Notes under the pieces: model-generated | What the model was told of the DNA's origin: nothing | The model's database searches: none | What the model saw: only the letters and a program-made list of their open reading frames with translations | Part shown: piece by piece, positions 34,995-44,067 of the stretch | Layout of the letters: every line of letters starts with the position of its first letter | Position numbering within the stretch: position 1 is the stretch's first letter | Translations under genes and position numbers: made by a program | Assembly (NCBI RefSeq): GCF_033304615.1 | Contig: NZ_CP129118.1 | Location: 120,001-184,000, forward strand | Length of the DNA stretch: 64,000 nt | Direction: 5' to 3' | Source: Sporosarcina oncorhynchi | Lineage (GTDB): Bacteria; Bacillota; Bacilli; Bacillales_A; Planococcaceae

Positions 34995-35858
34995 ATGTTA
35001 AATCGGGTCATTCAACAGTTCAAACTGAATGTGTTAGCGATAAACGAGGTTGAGGATTCCCATAGTTCCACAGTTTATAAATGCAATTTGACTAACGGGG
35101 AAAATGTCTTTTTGAAAATACCTTATACAAAATTGAAGTGTCAGCGAGAGTTGGAAGCCTATGAGATCTTAAAAGATCGAGTTTCCATTCCTAAAATGTT
35201 AGATTATTGGCCTGGTAATGAGGAGTGTCCAGGTGCGTTCTTATTATCCGAATTAAAAGGGCAACCGCTAACAAATAAGGACTTACCTTTAGTAGCTTTT
35301 CAGGTTGGGGTTCTTCACGCGTCTATGCACCAAATTCAGCCGCCTACTACGTTACAGTTAACTGGCATTCAAAATGAATTTCCGGACTGGTCTAATTTTG
35401 TAGAACGTCAATTTTATAGTTTTGCTGCGGATGTAAAGGAAGTTTTGGATGAAAGATTATACAGACAGGCTATTGAAAAGTTTGAGAATATGAAACTACA
35501 GCTCCCTCCTTCAGATGGCCCGAGCTTTATTCATATGGATTTTCGTCCAGCTAATATAATTGTTGATGAAGATAGAGTGTCAGGCATGATAGATTTTGAA
35601 AGTGTACGATTTGGCTCAACAGAAATCGATTTCATCAAACTGTATCGTGATTTTTTAAGCTTCGATATTAGCTTGTATCGGTCCTATCAAGAAGGCTATG
35701 AGACGATAAGACCACTAATTGATTTAGAGGTTGTGTTGCCTTTTTATCAATTTACTGATGCTTTTAATAGTATCGGCTGGTGTAAACGCCGTGGAATTGA
35801 AAAGAACGCGTCATTTCTTAAGGAAAATCTTTTAATCCTAAAAAAAGTATTACGATAA
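34995..35858 (+). CDS. Aminoglycoside phosphotransferase/choline kinase-family protein
   Basis: A 287-residue APH-fold kinase-like protein with the catalytic loop HMDFRPANIIV (HxDxxxxN-like) and the metal-binding DFE in GMIDFESVRFG. The N-lobe has VFLKIPYTKLKCQRELEAYEIL. The AGGAGGGG site is 6 bases from the ATG. The substrate could be an antibiotic or a small metabolite; nothing in the context decides. Confidence 0.82.
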   Translation: MLNRVIQQFKLNVLAINEVEDSHSSTVYKCNLTNGENVFLKIPYTKLKCQRELEAYEILKDRVSIPKMLDYWPGNEECPGAFLLSELKGQPLTNKDLPLVAFQVGVLHASMHQIQPPTTLQLTGIQNEFPDWSNFVERQFYSFAADVKEVLDERLYRQAIEKFENMKLQLPPSDGPSFIHMDFRPANIIVDEDRVSGMIDFESVRFGSTEIDFIKLYRDFLSFDISLYRSYQEGYETIRPLIDLEVVLPFYQFTDAFNSIGWCKRRGIEKNASFLKENLLILKKVLR

Positions 35859-35982
35859 GCCATATAGAGCGCGAGAAAACTGCACACGTTCTGTGCTTAT
35901 ATCAAGTCATTTAGTCAAACTTTCGGAACCATTCACCAACCTTCTTCATCTTGAAGGCAGTATTGAGGAAATAACAAACTAG

Positions 35983-36390
35983 GTGGGCTCTCCACCTGAA
36001 ATCCCGAAAATTCGAGATCCTTTTCTATTGCAAGTCTTTTTCATGGATAATATCCCTGTGAATGAGGTTATCTTTCAACTGAAATATTACCAGGGAGTGC
36101 GGCAAAAGCGTCTGGATGAGATGACACAAACGGTACAGGAAGCATGGAAATCAATTCAGGAGCGGCAAAACATGACACCTCGAATTCTTATATCTTCTGC
36201 TGTGTTGCGTAGAGGATTGGAGCAGGAGGTGCAGTACATTAAATGGTGTGAAGAAACCATCCAGTTAGTTGAAGCATGCAAATCACTATGGGATGCGGAC
36301 GCTTCACTGGATTCTATGTTGCCGTTTGAAGAGGCTAGGGATTTAATGGAAGAATATTTTAACGCAGCTGTTGTTCTAGAGGAAGATTGA
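35983..36390 (+). pseudogene. PadR-family regulator remnant (C-terminal domain only)
   Basis: The 135-codon frame carries the C-terminal helical domain of a PadR regulator (KIRDPFLLQVFFMDNIPVNEVIFQLKYYQGVRQKRLDEM...). The N-terminal winged helix is absent: an in-frame TAG sits immediately before the first GTG, and no ribosome site is suitably placed. It is best read as a 5'-truncated gene. I found no DNA-binding domain in the 120 bp upstream. Confidence 0.65.
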
Positions 36391-36499
36391 ATATAGGCAG
36401 ATGTCCTGAGGAGAAGTTCGAGTTTTTGGATAAAGGAATCCCAAAACAATATTACTAACAGCTTAAACAGCAATTGTTTTGACGACTAATCTATAATGA

Positions 36500-36541
36500 A
36501 AACAACAAATACGCCCGGAGCTTCGAGCGCATTTGTTGTTA
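36500..36541. terminator. Stem-loop with AACAACAAAT arms
   Basis: AACAACAAAT-CGC and GCG-ATTTGTTGTT pair around a GC-rich loop. It lies between the PadR remnant and the small membrane gene, and may end transcripts from either side. Confidence 0.6.
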
Positions 36542-36565
36542 AGAAGGGCGTATTTATTACTACAC

Positions 36566-36588
36566 AATCGCGCCCGATTATTGAAGCT
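36566..36588. repeat. Junction motif copy 1 (GCGCCCGATTATTGAAGC)
   Basis: One of several related sequences at gene borders in 36-48 kb with consensus (G)CGCCCGATTCTTGAATA. This copy overlaps the 3' end of the gene at 36578. Confidence 0.55.
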
Positions 36589-36769
36589 GCTTATCTTTCT
36601 TTTGTTCATATCTAAGTGCTTTAAAATTTAGATAAATAGTATATCCAACAGCTATGAGCAACAGTATAATTCCATATCCAATCTCTAAATCCAACCAATA
36701 CGTAGATAATATTATCGTTATAGAAACAATGATAATTAACAGTAAGCTAGACCGATGATATTTGTTCAT
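36578..36769 (-). CDS. Small two-helix membrane protein
   Basis: The start at 36769 follows AGGAGGAGACGTA. The ~63-residue product MNKYHRSSLLLIIIVSITIIL... has two hydrophobic helices (about 8-28 and 32-50) and a basic tail (RYEQKKDKQLQ). I do not recognise the family. It is flanked on both sides by junction-type repeats. Confidence 0.7.
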   Translation of the reverse strand: MNKYHRSSLLLIIIVSITIILSTYWLDLEIGYGIILLLIAVGYTIYLNFKALRYEQKKDKQLQ

Positions 36770-36803
36770 TACGTCTCCTCCTAACCCTAAATTGATTCTA
36801 ATA

Positions 36804-36836
36804 GCACCCGATTCTTGCACAACTTTGTCGGGTTAA
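36804..36836. repeat. Junction motif copy 2 (GCACCCGATTCTTGCAC)
   Basis: GCACCCGATTCTTGCAC followed by CAACTTTGTCGGGTTAAT. The CCCGA/TCGGG arms are complementary, so the motif can fold around the CTTGCAC segment. Confidence 0.55.
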
Positions 36837-36869
36837 TACATCTGTTAGGTGAAGAGGGACTAAAGATCT

Positions 36870-37274
36870 TTATTCTTGATTAAAGTGCAATAACTTATCT
36901 AACAATATATCCGATTCTTTGAAACCGTATCTTGTTAACATTATTAGTTCTATCGCTTTTTCAGGTTTCTCTTGATAAAACTTAACAATCATTTCACAAT
37001 GTGCCAATGCCAAGTGTTCTGTAAGCATTCGTGCAAATTGACCGAGTATTTCTCGATGGTCATCTTTCACAGATTCCTCAGAGAAATATGTTGCGGAGAC
37101 ATAGTTTGCACGTTGGTCATCTTCCTCATAAATTAAATTAGGAATTTCAAAATCATCAAATGTGGCAGGTCGGAATTCATCTAATATAGCTAAAGCATAA
37201 TGTTGGTCGCTAATTCGAACATCCCACACTTCAAAGTCCCTTAATCTAATTTTACGTTCAAAATAATCAATCAA
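36870..37274 (-). CDS. Hypothetical protein (134 residues)
   Basis: A soluble acidic protein MIDYFERKIRLRDFEVWDVRISDQHYALAIL... with no signal or TM. AAAGGAGA precedes the start. The second half is helical (FARMLTEHLALAHCEMIVKFYQEK). No family recognised. It is one of several single-gene units separated by junction motifs. Confidence 0.7.
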   Translation of the reverse strand: MIDYFERKIRLRDFEVWDVRISDQHYALAILDEFRPATFDDFEIPNLIYEEDDQRANYVSATYFSEESVKDDHREILGQFARMLTEHLALAHCEMIVKFYQEKPEKAIELIMLTRYGFKESDILLDKLLHFNQE

Positions 37275-37340
37275 ACTATATGTCTCCTTTCAATTTTGCT
37301 GATAATCCTTCAATATCTCTTGTTTTTTTAACTAAACTGA

Positions 37341-37383
37341 CCCGAACGCAGCAAAGCACTTACGCAAGAATCGCGCCCGTTAG
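37341..37383. repeat. Junction motif copy 3
   Basis: On the minus strand it reads AACGGGCGCGATTCTTGCG then TAAGTGCTTTGCTGCG and TTCGGGTCAG, matching the consensus CGGGCGCGATTCTTGAATAAG. It lies between the genes at 36870 and 37393. Confidence 0.55.
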
Positions 37384-37392
37384 CAGTGGTAT

Positions 37393-37818
37393 TTACTTCA
37401 TGCCATTTAGTTCTTTTCTAATTTCTTCAGACAAAATATTGGGACTTGTTATTTCATAAAAATGACCATCAATCATTTGCAAAACATTATTGTAACCTAG
37501 AACGAATCCTGTTGTTTTCTCAATTCCCTTATCGTCATAAAGTATTTTGACTTCATAACTCATCATTGGTGTAGACTTAACCTTTCTAATCTTCATTTCA
37601 CTTGTTTCATCGACAATATTCATTAGCTGTGCCTCAGTCAAATTGAATTCTTTATCAGGAAATTGACGGTCTTCAACTGTTATTTCAGTAATGGATTTAT
37701 GATCAAATCCATTTTTAAAAGCTTCGCCAAAAGTCGTTTTTTTATTGTTTTCTAGATACAAATAAAAACTAATACCTAAAATTAATACCAGTAGACCCGC
37801 AACAATACTCTTTTTCAT
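37393..37818 (-). CDS. Exported/membrane-anchored hypothetical protein
   Basis: The start at 37818 follows GGGAGAGAAGACT. The 141-residue product has one N-terminal hydrophobic helix (KKSIVAGLLVLILGISFYLYL) and a ~115-residue extracytoplasmic domain (ITEITVEDRQFPDKEFNLTEAQLMNIV...). It resembles small Bacillus proteins of unknown function. No operon partners. Confidence 0.7.
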   Translation of the reverse strand: MKKSIVAGLLVLILGISFYLYLENNKKTTFGEAFKNGFDHKSITEITVEDRQFPDKEFNLTEAQLMNIVDETSEMKIRKVKSTPMMSYEVKILYDDKGIEKTTGFVLGYNNVLQMIDGHFYEITSPNILSEEIRKELNGMK

Positions 37819-37860
37819 AGTCTTCTCTCCCAACTGATTTCCTCAGTAGCTACCTAACAA

Positions 37861-37890
37861 AATGGCCCGTTAGCGGAACATTGCCTTTGT
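37861..37890. repeat. Junction motif, second type (GGAACATTGCCTT)
   Basis: GGCCCGTTAGCGGAACATTGCCTTTG. The 13-mer GGAACATTGCCTT (37875-37887) recurs exactly at 47511-47523 and in altered form near 48312. Confidence 0.55.
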
Positions 37891-38088
37891 TCATAAACCA
37901 ATTACTTTCCATTCAAGTATAGCATTTATTTTTTTGGATTTCATGATTATTCTGCTTATTTTTTTAAAGAATAAGTAAGCGATTAAAATTAGACCGTAAT
38001 AAAGTTTATAGAAAGAAAAAATAGTGCGAAAAATGAATGGAATATAAATTCCTTTTTCTTTAAAGTCTATAAATCCATATGCATATAC

Positions 38089-39585
38089 TTATTTTCGTTC
38101 TTGTTCCACCCGAACTTCTTCTCCGCGCAATGCATACCAGCTGTAAAATCTGGCCGCTTCGTTGACAGTCACGTCAGGTAAACTAGCATGCCGCACGGGT
38201 TGCGCGCGGTTGACAAGCCCTATTGTGGCGAGTCCTGTCCATTGTTGTAATTTTGTCCGTTTAACCGATACTTCTACGATTTTATCGCGGCGCGTCAAGT
38301 ATGTGGTCTTTCCTAAAGTCCCTTCGGTGAATTGGATGAAGCGGTCTGTTATCGCGTAGGATGTGTTCCAGTAATTCGCGATGCGTGCAAGCACGAGCAC
38401 TGCAAGAAGACTAATTGAAATCATCCACCATACATTCGGTTTATCAAATAGGTTCGTTCGAAAATACGTAAGTGCTGCTGTTACAATGAGCCAGAACCAA
38501 TACGGCTTCATGATTCTCACAACTAATGATTTGCGTGGAAGTTGTTTCAATTCAGTACTCACTTCGTAGTCGGGCAACATTTCCTCAATCATTGAATACG
38601 CACCTTTTACCGGCAGGAAAGGGTAGAGTGTACTCACTTCATCATCGTCACTCCCAAGACTACCCGCGCTGATCAGTTTCACTTCTGCTAACCCAAGCAA
38701 CCGTTTCATAAATGACTGTGAAATTTCTATCCCTTGAACACGTTTCTTCAGAATCGAAAAAGCAGACTCATCCAACACACCTTTGGATATATATATCCGT
38801 GCATCGTCCGAAGCAATTTCATACTTACCATATGTAATGAATGTCCGGATATAGCCGATTGTGAAAGACACAATAATTAACACCGTTGCAATACCCGCAA
38901 TGACCCACCCAGAGGTTAATAAGGATAAGACCCATCCCTCGACAGCCTCTTCAACGTCAAATAATGCGTTAATTTTAGAAAAGGCGGACGCGGCAATGAC
39001 AATTAGGAACAAAAAACTGAGGGACGTGAAAGATGCTTTAATGACATCTTTGCGCGTCGGGGTGAAATGGATGACGCGTTCTATTTCTCCCTTATCCATT
39101 TCCATTAAATGAGCATCCGTATCTGGAACTTCGACAGGTTTAGTACTAGCTTCTTTTACTAACGATTCCAATCGATTAGCTTCATGTTGTGTCACTGCTT
39201 TGAACTCGACTTTGGCATCAACCCCGGTGGCTCCGGTTTGGAATGAAACCGACGTCATGTGGAACAGTTTGTGCAAAAACGATGTACGCCTTTGGACATT
39301 CTGAACCTTTTCATAATAAATGGTGCGCTCCGTCTTTTGGAAAATACCTGCTTTCAAATGAAATGCCTGTTCATCTGCGGCATACCGGTTGGAAAACCAT
39401 TTCAGCAGTAACGAGACTAGCGTCAAAGCGGCTCCGAATAACAAAGCCCATCGACCAATACGGACGAGCATTGATTCCGAACCATAATTAAAAACGAACA
39501 ACATTATCGCAAAAATGGCCACATTTTTCACGAAGCCATATAAATCAAATAGAATTGTCGCAGGATGATACCGTTTAAATTCCAT
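38089..39585 (-). CDS. ydbT: PH-domain membrane protein, YdbT-like
   Basis: A 498-residue protein with repeated bacterial PH domains (bPH_2), each next to paired membrane helices. Segments such as ERTIYYEKVQNVQRRTSFLHKLFHM, FSILKKRVQGIEISQSFMKRLLGLAEVKL and TYLTRRDKIVEVSVKRTKLQQWTGLATIGL each show the repeating PH core. It overlaps the upstream ydbS-like gene by one base, the same order as ydbS-ydbT in Bacillus. Some YdbST homologues affect resistance to bacteriocins; that role is not demonstrable here. Confidence 0.88.
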   Translation of the reverse strand: MEFKRYHPATILFDLYGFVKNVAIFAIMLFVFNYGSESMLVRIGRWALLFGAALTLVSLLLKWFSNRYAADEQAFHLKAGIFQKTERTIYYEKVQNVQRRTSFLHKLFHMTSVSFQTGATGVDAKVEFKAVTQHEANRLESLVKEASTKPVEVPDTDAHLMEMDKGEIERVIHFTPTRKDVIKASFTSLSFLFLIVIAASAFSKINALFDVEEAVEGWVLSLLTSGWVIAGIATVLIIVSFTIGYIRTFITYGKYEIASDDARIYISKGVLDESAFSILKKRVQGIEISQSFMKRLLGLAEVKLISAGSLGSDDDEVSTLYPFLPVKGAYSMIEEMLPDYEVSTELKQLPRKSLVVRIMKPYWFWLIVTAALTYFRTNLFDKPNVWWMISISLLAVLVLARIANYWNTSYAITDRFIQFTEGTLGKTTYLTRRDKIVEVSVKRTKLQQWTGLATIGLVNRAQPVRHASLPDVTVNEAARFYSWYALRGEEVRVEQERK

Positions 39586-40082
39586 TATTCATCCACCTCC
39601 TGAATTTTCGCAAGATGGGCAATCCGGTTTCTTACGTCAATGGCCACTTGTTTTGGCAACCCTGCAATGGCGTGAGTAGAGCCCATTGTTTCAATAGCGA
39701 TCGAATACAAGTTGAATCGCCTTAGAATGGGTCCTTGATGTGTTGAAACCGCCTGGATCTTTGCCATCGGAACGAGCTCATGCACTTCGTGGAAGGCACC
39801 TGATTTTAATTGCAAAAATTCTTCCGTCACTTCATAACGGGTATTTTTAAACATGAAAAATGGACGGAATCCAATTGACCAAATGGCGCCGGCTACAATT
39901 ATGGCAGCCACAATTAGGAGAAGCCAGTTGACCCAGTCCGGCCATGCGAAATAGATGCTAACTCCATATAGAATCCCAGCAATGACCACTTCGATGGCAA
40001 CGCTGATTAAAGCGCTCCATCTCATTGCGGGAATAATTTCTTTCGATAACCGTTTTGATGGTTCTTCAATAGATGCAAACAT
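39585..40082 (-). CDS. ydbS: PH-domain membrane protein, YdbS-like
   Basis: A 165-residue protein with two adjacent membrane helices (about 22-70) and one bPH_2 domain (TRYEVTEEFLQLKSGAFHEVHELVPMAKIQAVSTHQGPILRRFNLYSIAIET). It is expected to form a complex with the YdbT-like protein encoded directly downstream. Confidence 0.88.
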   Translation of the reverse strand: MFASIEEPSKRLSKEIIPAMRWSALISVAIEVVIAGILYGVSIYFAWPDWVNWLLLIVAAIIVAGAIWSIGFRPFFMFKNTRYEVTEEFLQLKSGAFHEVHELVPMAKIQAVSTHQGPILRRFNLYSIAIETMGSTHAIAGLPKQVAIDVRNRIAHLAKIQEVDE

Positions 40083-40168
40083 GGTAATGCCCCCTTCAAT
40101 AAACCTTTATACTCTTTACGATGAAAATAAAGAAAAGTTTCATTGGAAGGACATATAGGATAGGATAT

Positions 40169-40208
40169 TGAAAACAGAGAGCATAAAAGTGAAGGCTCTC
40201 TGTTTTTA
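40169..40208. terminator. Terminator between ydbS and the anti-sigma gene
   Basis: AAAACAGAGAGC / GCTCTCTGTTTT stem with a 12-nt loop, downstream of the anti-sigma gene on the minus strand and T-flanked. Confidence 0.82.
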
Positions 40209-40223
40209 CTATGAACTTGTTCT

Positions 40224-41156
40224 TTAATTCACATGTGCCCATTCGAGGACATCTTGAAAGACAGTTCCATGCTCGATTTGCGCAATCGGGTAGGATAGCG
40301 GATCATATTTTAGTCTGATTTGCATGTTCGGTTCAATCGCGTCTATATTTTTATCGATGTGGAACCAGGCAGCGTATCCGGCATCCACTAATTCTTCTGC
40401 TGCCCATCCTGGATTGGATTCAACTTCTATTCCGTAGGCAACAAGAATTTGATGGGGTTCTATAGCGACTACAGTTCCTTTTAGCTCTGCATATTTAGCG
40501 GAAGAGTCAAATGAAGTAATGGCTTTCCCCTCTATGAAATTGGTAATGGACTGTTCATGTTTCTTTTGAAACTGGTTTAACACTTCACTATGTGTCTTGC
40601 TGTCATCTGGCGGATGCTGTTCCAGCCAATTCACAGCTTCCGCATTTTGGAATGTCCACTTGAGGATTTTATGGAAATAGTCTTCATACGAAATGCCGAA
40701 TACCTCTTCTTGCATAGCTTCCTGTTGTTCATTATCCATAGTCGAATAGAATGTTTCTTTTTCCTGAATTATTTTTTCATCAATGGCCATCGTGTCTTCT
40801 AAATAACCAAGAGATTTAGCATAATCGACAATTGCATCTACATGTAGTAAACCCTGGAGTACATCTTGTTCTAATTCCGGGCTTTCATTTCCGTCCTTTT
40901 GCATTAACTGAAGCTGATAGTCATAGATGAATTCATTTACTTCATAATCATCTTTATCTGCAGTGGACAGCCCGTCTTGAAACACATTGAACGTAAAGAA
41001 TAGAATCGCAGCTGTGACGATAGCAGTGGCCATTAGCGGAAAGGGATTCCGTCTTTTCGGTTTGCGCCGACCGGAAAGGATTCTCTGCTTCAATTCTAGT
41101 TTGTCATTTGTCATATTTCCGGCAACGGCATCCAAACTCTTTTTCACTTCATTCAA
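40224..41156 (-). CDS. Putative membrane anti-sigma factor
   Basis: A 310-residue protein with a cytoplasmic N-terminus (KLELKQRILSGRRKPKRRNP), one TM (about 40-62) and an extracytoplasmic helical region. The C-terminal beta domain (AELKGTVVAIEPHQILVAYGIE ... MQIRLKYDPL) resembles the OB-like DUF3221 fold. It overlaps the sigma gene by 8 bp. The topology and position fit an anti-sigma; no known anti-sigma motif is certain. Confidence 0.7.
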   Translation of the reverse strand: MNEVKKSLDAVAGNMTNDKLELKQRILSGRRKPKRRNPFPLMATAIVTAAILFFTFNVFQDGLSTADKDDYEVNEFIYDYQLQLMQKDGNESPELEQDVLQGLLHVDAIVDYAKSLGYLEDTMAIDEKIIQEKETFYSTMDNEQQEAMQEEVFGISYEDYFHKILKWTFQNAEAVNWLEQHPPDDSKTHSEVLNQFQKKHEQSITNFIEGKAITSFDSSAKYAELKGTVVAIEPHQILVAYGIEVESNPGWAAEELVDAGYAAWFHIDKNIDAIEPNMQIRLKYDPLSYPIAQIEHGTVFQDVLEWAHVN

Positions 41157-41658
41157 TTGAAAGCACCTCCCAATAATCAGCTTGCAGATCGATCTTCAAC
41201 AATTTCCGCGCCTTCACCATTCTAGCCTTCACTGTGTTTTCCGATAGACCGAGGAGAGTGGCAATTTCTCGTATTTTGTATTCCTCGTAGTAATAAAAGA
41301 TAATAATTTCTCGGTACTTAATCGGTAATTTCATTATGGCGATTGCAATATCTGTTTTTTCTTCATTCAAAATTAAAGGATCTTGTTGCTTCTGTATTGT
41401 CTCAATCCATTCATTACTAAACAAAAGATTGCGGAACGACCAGCTTCTTAGATGGTCTTTGCAACGATTGACTGTTAATCGCGTAAGGTAAGCACGTAAT
41501 TTGCCTTGTTCCTCATAGTTCGACGAATCATAAAAGGAAAAGAACACGTCCTGCACGATATCCTTAGCCATTTCGCGATCTCTCAAATAGAAGTAAGCCA
41601 TTTTCAGTAAATGTGCTCCATGTTCATCGATAATCTCTTCCAATTCCCCCGAATCCAT
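41149..41658 (-). CDS. ECF-type RNA polymerase sigma factor
   Basis: The start is ATG 41658 with GGGCGGTGAGAGA upstream; the longer frame has no site. A 169-residue ECF factor: region 2 (HLLKMAYFYLRDREMAKDIVQDVFFSFYD) and region 4 (YYYEEYKIREIATLLGLSENTVKARMVKARKLL). A typical ECF promoter lies just upstream (AACCTTT...CGTTAA), suggesting autoregulation. Its anti-sigma candidate follows. Confidence 0.9.
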   Translation of the reverse strand: MDSGELEEIIDEHGAHLLKMAYFYLRDREMAKDIVQDVFFSFYDSSNYEEQGKLRAYLTRLTVNRCKDHLRSWSFRNLLFSNEWIETIQKQQDPLILNEEKTDIAIAIMKLPIKYREIIIFYYYEEYKIREIATLLGLSENTVKARMVKARKLLKIDLQADYWEVLSIE

Positions 41659-41683
41659 TCTCTCACCGCCCCTTCTACTCATG

Positions 41684-41709
41684 TTAACGGAGCTCAGGCG
41701 TGAAAGGTT
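41684..41709 (-). promoter_or_regulatory. ECF-type promoter of the sigma gene
   Basis: Minus-strand AACCTTT (-35-like) is separated by 13 bp from CGTTAA (-10-like), matching the pattern of Bacillus ECF promoters such as those for SigM/SigV. Confidence 0.6.
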
Positions 41710-41798
41710 GTCGTTTTGTGAAATAAGTGCAGAGAAGTTTGAGAAAATGGCGTATTTCACTAGTTAGTAGGTCCCGAAATTTTTATATAATTTCTTAT

Positions 41799-41861
41799 CC
41801 AATCGATATACACAATTATCCGATTGATAAAATGCGCTACTCAATCGATATATATACAAAA
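41799..41861. repeat. 21-bp-period mini-array C (3 units)
   Basis: CCAATCGATA (41799), CCGATTGATA (41820) and TCAATCGATA (41841) start exactly 21 bp apart with unrelated AT-rich fill. It is short, but its period equals that of arrays A, D, E and F. Confidence 0.6.
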
Positions 41862-41921
41862 ATCGAGAAGACTAGCTTCAAGAAACGATTATGCTATGTA
41901 TATAAATAGACACAAACAAAT

Positions 41922-41962
41922 AAAAGTATGCAACGGACGATAATCCGTTGCATACTTTTATT
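41922..41962 (-). terminator. Terminator downstream of the SRPBCC gene
   Basis: Near-perfect stem AAAAGTATGCAACGGA / TCCGTTGCATACTTTT with a 6-nt loop. On the minus strand it ends in ATTTGTTTG. Confidence 0.85.
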
Positions 41963-42410
41963 TGCTCTCTGCAATTTTCTTCAATTCCATCGCTCGATCT
42001 ACGAGGAATTTCCGCATGTAACGCTCTAGAAATAAGCTATCTGCTATTTTTCCGATGAATCCGAGTGGAGAAGTATACGTAAAATTATCTTCCATGATCG
42101 TTCCATTGCCACTTTTCCTAAATGTATGCACATGGGTAAACGATTGAAACGCCCCGGAAACCATCACATCTGTAAATGAATAAGGGGTATCCATCTGAAT
42201 AATTTTAGCTGTGAGCCGTTGCTTGATTCCAAAATGAACGGCTTCCCATGTAACTGTGTCACCGAGTTGCATCAACCCTTCTGTTACACCGCCAATTGCC
42301 CGTTCTTTCGTTTTGGCCGTCGTTACGGTATGCACGTCCACATTGCGAGCAAGGTCAAAGCATACATGGATGGGCGCTTCAATATAGACTTCATGATGAA
42401 TAATGAGCAT
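41958..42410 (-). CDS. SRPBCC-family (START-like) protein
   Basis: The start at ATG 42410 is uncertain; GTG 42419 is an alternative. The ~150-residue product has the polyketide cyclase/START-like fold: N-terminal HHEVYIEAPIHVCFDLARNVDVH, central GDTVTWEAVHFGIKQRLTAKI, and the C-terminal long helix ERYMRKFLVDRAMELKKIAE. It binds hydrophobic ligands in its relatives. It is alone between terminators. Confidence 0.82.
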   Translation of the reverse strand: MLIIHHEVYIEAPIHVCFDLARNVDVHTVTTAKTKERAIGGVTEGLMQLGDTVTWEAVHFGIKQRLTAKIIQMDTPYSFTDVMVSGAFQSFTHVHTFRKSGNGTIMEDNFTYTSPLGFIGKIADSLFLERYMRKFLVDRAMELKKIAESK

Positions 42411-42462
42411 TTCATTCACAACCTCTCTTACAAATAGTGTACGAAAAATCACGTATCGCATG

Positions 42463-42499
42463 AAAAAAGCACAACCCGCAATAGAAGGTTGTGCTTCAG
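42463..42499 (-). terminator. Terminator downstream of the AbgT-family gene
   Basis: AGCACAACC / GGTTGTGCT stem with a 9-nt loop; minus strand continues TTTTTTC. Confidence 0.88.
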
Positions 42500-42501
42500 T
42501 C

Positions 42502-44037
42502 TTAGTTTCCGTTGTAGTGAATTGGAGATCCAGGTCCGAGATCGATGCCGAATAGCATCCAGACGATGAGTGTAATGCTCCACACTAGCAGGAAGAACAT
42601 AGCGTACGGGAACATGACAGAGATCAGTGTCCCAATACCCATTTTCTTATCGTATTTTTGTGCGAAAGCAATAATAATCGCAAAGTACGTCATTAGTGGC
42701 GAAATGATATTCGTGGATGAGTCAGCAATTCGATAAGCCATTTGTGTCAGCTCCGGTGAATAGCCAAGCTTCATCATAATCGGTACGAATACCGGTGCCA
42801 TCATTGCCCACTTTGCAGAGGCACTACCAATGAATAGGTTAATGAATGCTGCAATGACGATGAATAATAGTATTAGTGGAATACCGGTTAAGTTAATACT
42901 TTCAAGGAACTTTGCACCGTATACACCGAGTACTAGTCCCATGTTCGACTCTGAGAAGAATGCGACGAACTGGCTCGCTGTAAAGGACAATACGATGAAT
43001 GTCCCCATTGCAGCCATTGTTGCAGACAGCATTCTTGCAACATCTTTGTCATTCCGAATTTCTTTCGTCACTTTACCATACACGAGTCCTGGAACGAAGA
43101 ACAGGAACGCGATAATCGGCACAAGTGATTTCATGAATGGTGATTTAATAATCGGCATGTCCGCTTCGTCTCCACGAAGAGGCGCACCTGGTAGTAGAAC
43201 AAGCAAGGAAACAAGGATTCCTGCAACGATTACTGATAGAAGTGCCCAAAGAAGACCCTTTTTCTCGATAGATGTAAGCTTCTCCACCTTTTCACGGAAT
43301 TCTCCGTTATATTCGCCTAGACGCGGCTCAACAATTTTCTCAGTTACCCAAGCTCCGACTAGTGTTAGAACAAGAACAGAAGCCGCGATGAAGTAATAGT
43401 TCATGGCGATGTTCATGCCGTCTGCATACGCTGGATCAATGATTGCCGCAGACATGATTGTTAATTCCCCTAATAGGGCATCTGTTCCAGAAAGCAGCAA
43501 GTTGGCGCTGAATCCACCGGAAACACCCGCGAATGCGGCGGCAAGTCCGGCAAGCGGATGACGGCCGAGTGCAGCGAAAATGACGGCGCCCAATGGTGGA
43601 AGTACAACATAACCAGCATCAGAAGCAACACTGGACATGACACCCGCGAAAACAAGCCCTATCGTAATCAGACGTTTTGGTACGGACATGACAAATCCAC
43701 GAAGCATCGCACTGATCAGACCCGAACCTTCGGCTAATCCGATCCCGAGCATCGTAATAAGGACGACGCCAAGTGGTGCGAAGTTGATGAAATTTGCAGT
43801 CATATTTGTAATGATATAATGAATGCCTTCTACGGTGAGAAGGTTTGTAACTTCAATGGCCTCTCCTTCTTTACCGGGATGCGGAACACTGATCCCGAAG
43901 GAAGAAACGACAGCAGATAGTACAATGACAAGTAACGCAAGCAATGCAAATAGCGTTACGGGATGTGGTAAGCGGTTTCCAGTTGTTTCGATCATATCTA
44001 AAAACTTTTGGAAAAACCCTTTACGTTTCGTTTGCAT
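42502..44037 (-). CDS. AbgT-family transporter
   Basis: The start is ATG 44037 with AAGGGG 7 bp upstream. The ~511-residue protein shows AbgT family features: N-terminal KFLDMIETTGNRLPHPVTLF, central SSVASDAGYVVLPPLGAVIFAALGRHPLAGLAAAFAGVSGGFSAN, and C-terminal RIADSSTNIISPLMTYFAI. E. coli AbgT imports p-aminobenzoyl-glutamate and other members export sulfonamides. The substrate is not decided by sequence or context. Confidence 0.92.
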   Translation of the reverse strand: MQTKRKGFFQKFLDMIETTGNRLPHPVTLFALLALLVIVLSAVVSSFGISVPHPGKEGEAIEVTNLLTVEGIHYIITNMTANFINFAPLGVVLITMLGIGLAEGSGLISAMLRGFVMSVPKRLITIGLVFAGVMSSVASDAGYVVLPPLGAVIFAALGRHPLAGLAAAFAGVSGGFSANLLLSGTDALLGELTIMSAAIIDPAYADGMNIAMNYYFIAASVLVLTLVGAWVTEKIVEPRLGEYNGEFREKVEKLTSIEKKGLLWALLSVIVAGILVSLLVLLPGAPLRGDEADMPIIKSPFMKSLVPIIAFLFFVPGLVYGKVTKEIRNDKDVARMLSATMAAMGTFIVLSFTASQFVAFFSESNMGLVLGVYGAKFLESINLTGIPLILLFIVIAAFINLFIGSASAKWAMMAPVFVPIMMKLGYSPELTQMAYRIADSSTNIISPLMTYFAIIIAFAQKYDKKMGIGTLISVMFPYAMFFLLVWSITLIVWMLFGIDLGPGSPIHYNGN

Positions 44038-44067
44038 GGGAAACCCCTTTCTCCTGATGAAATACAA

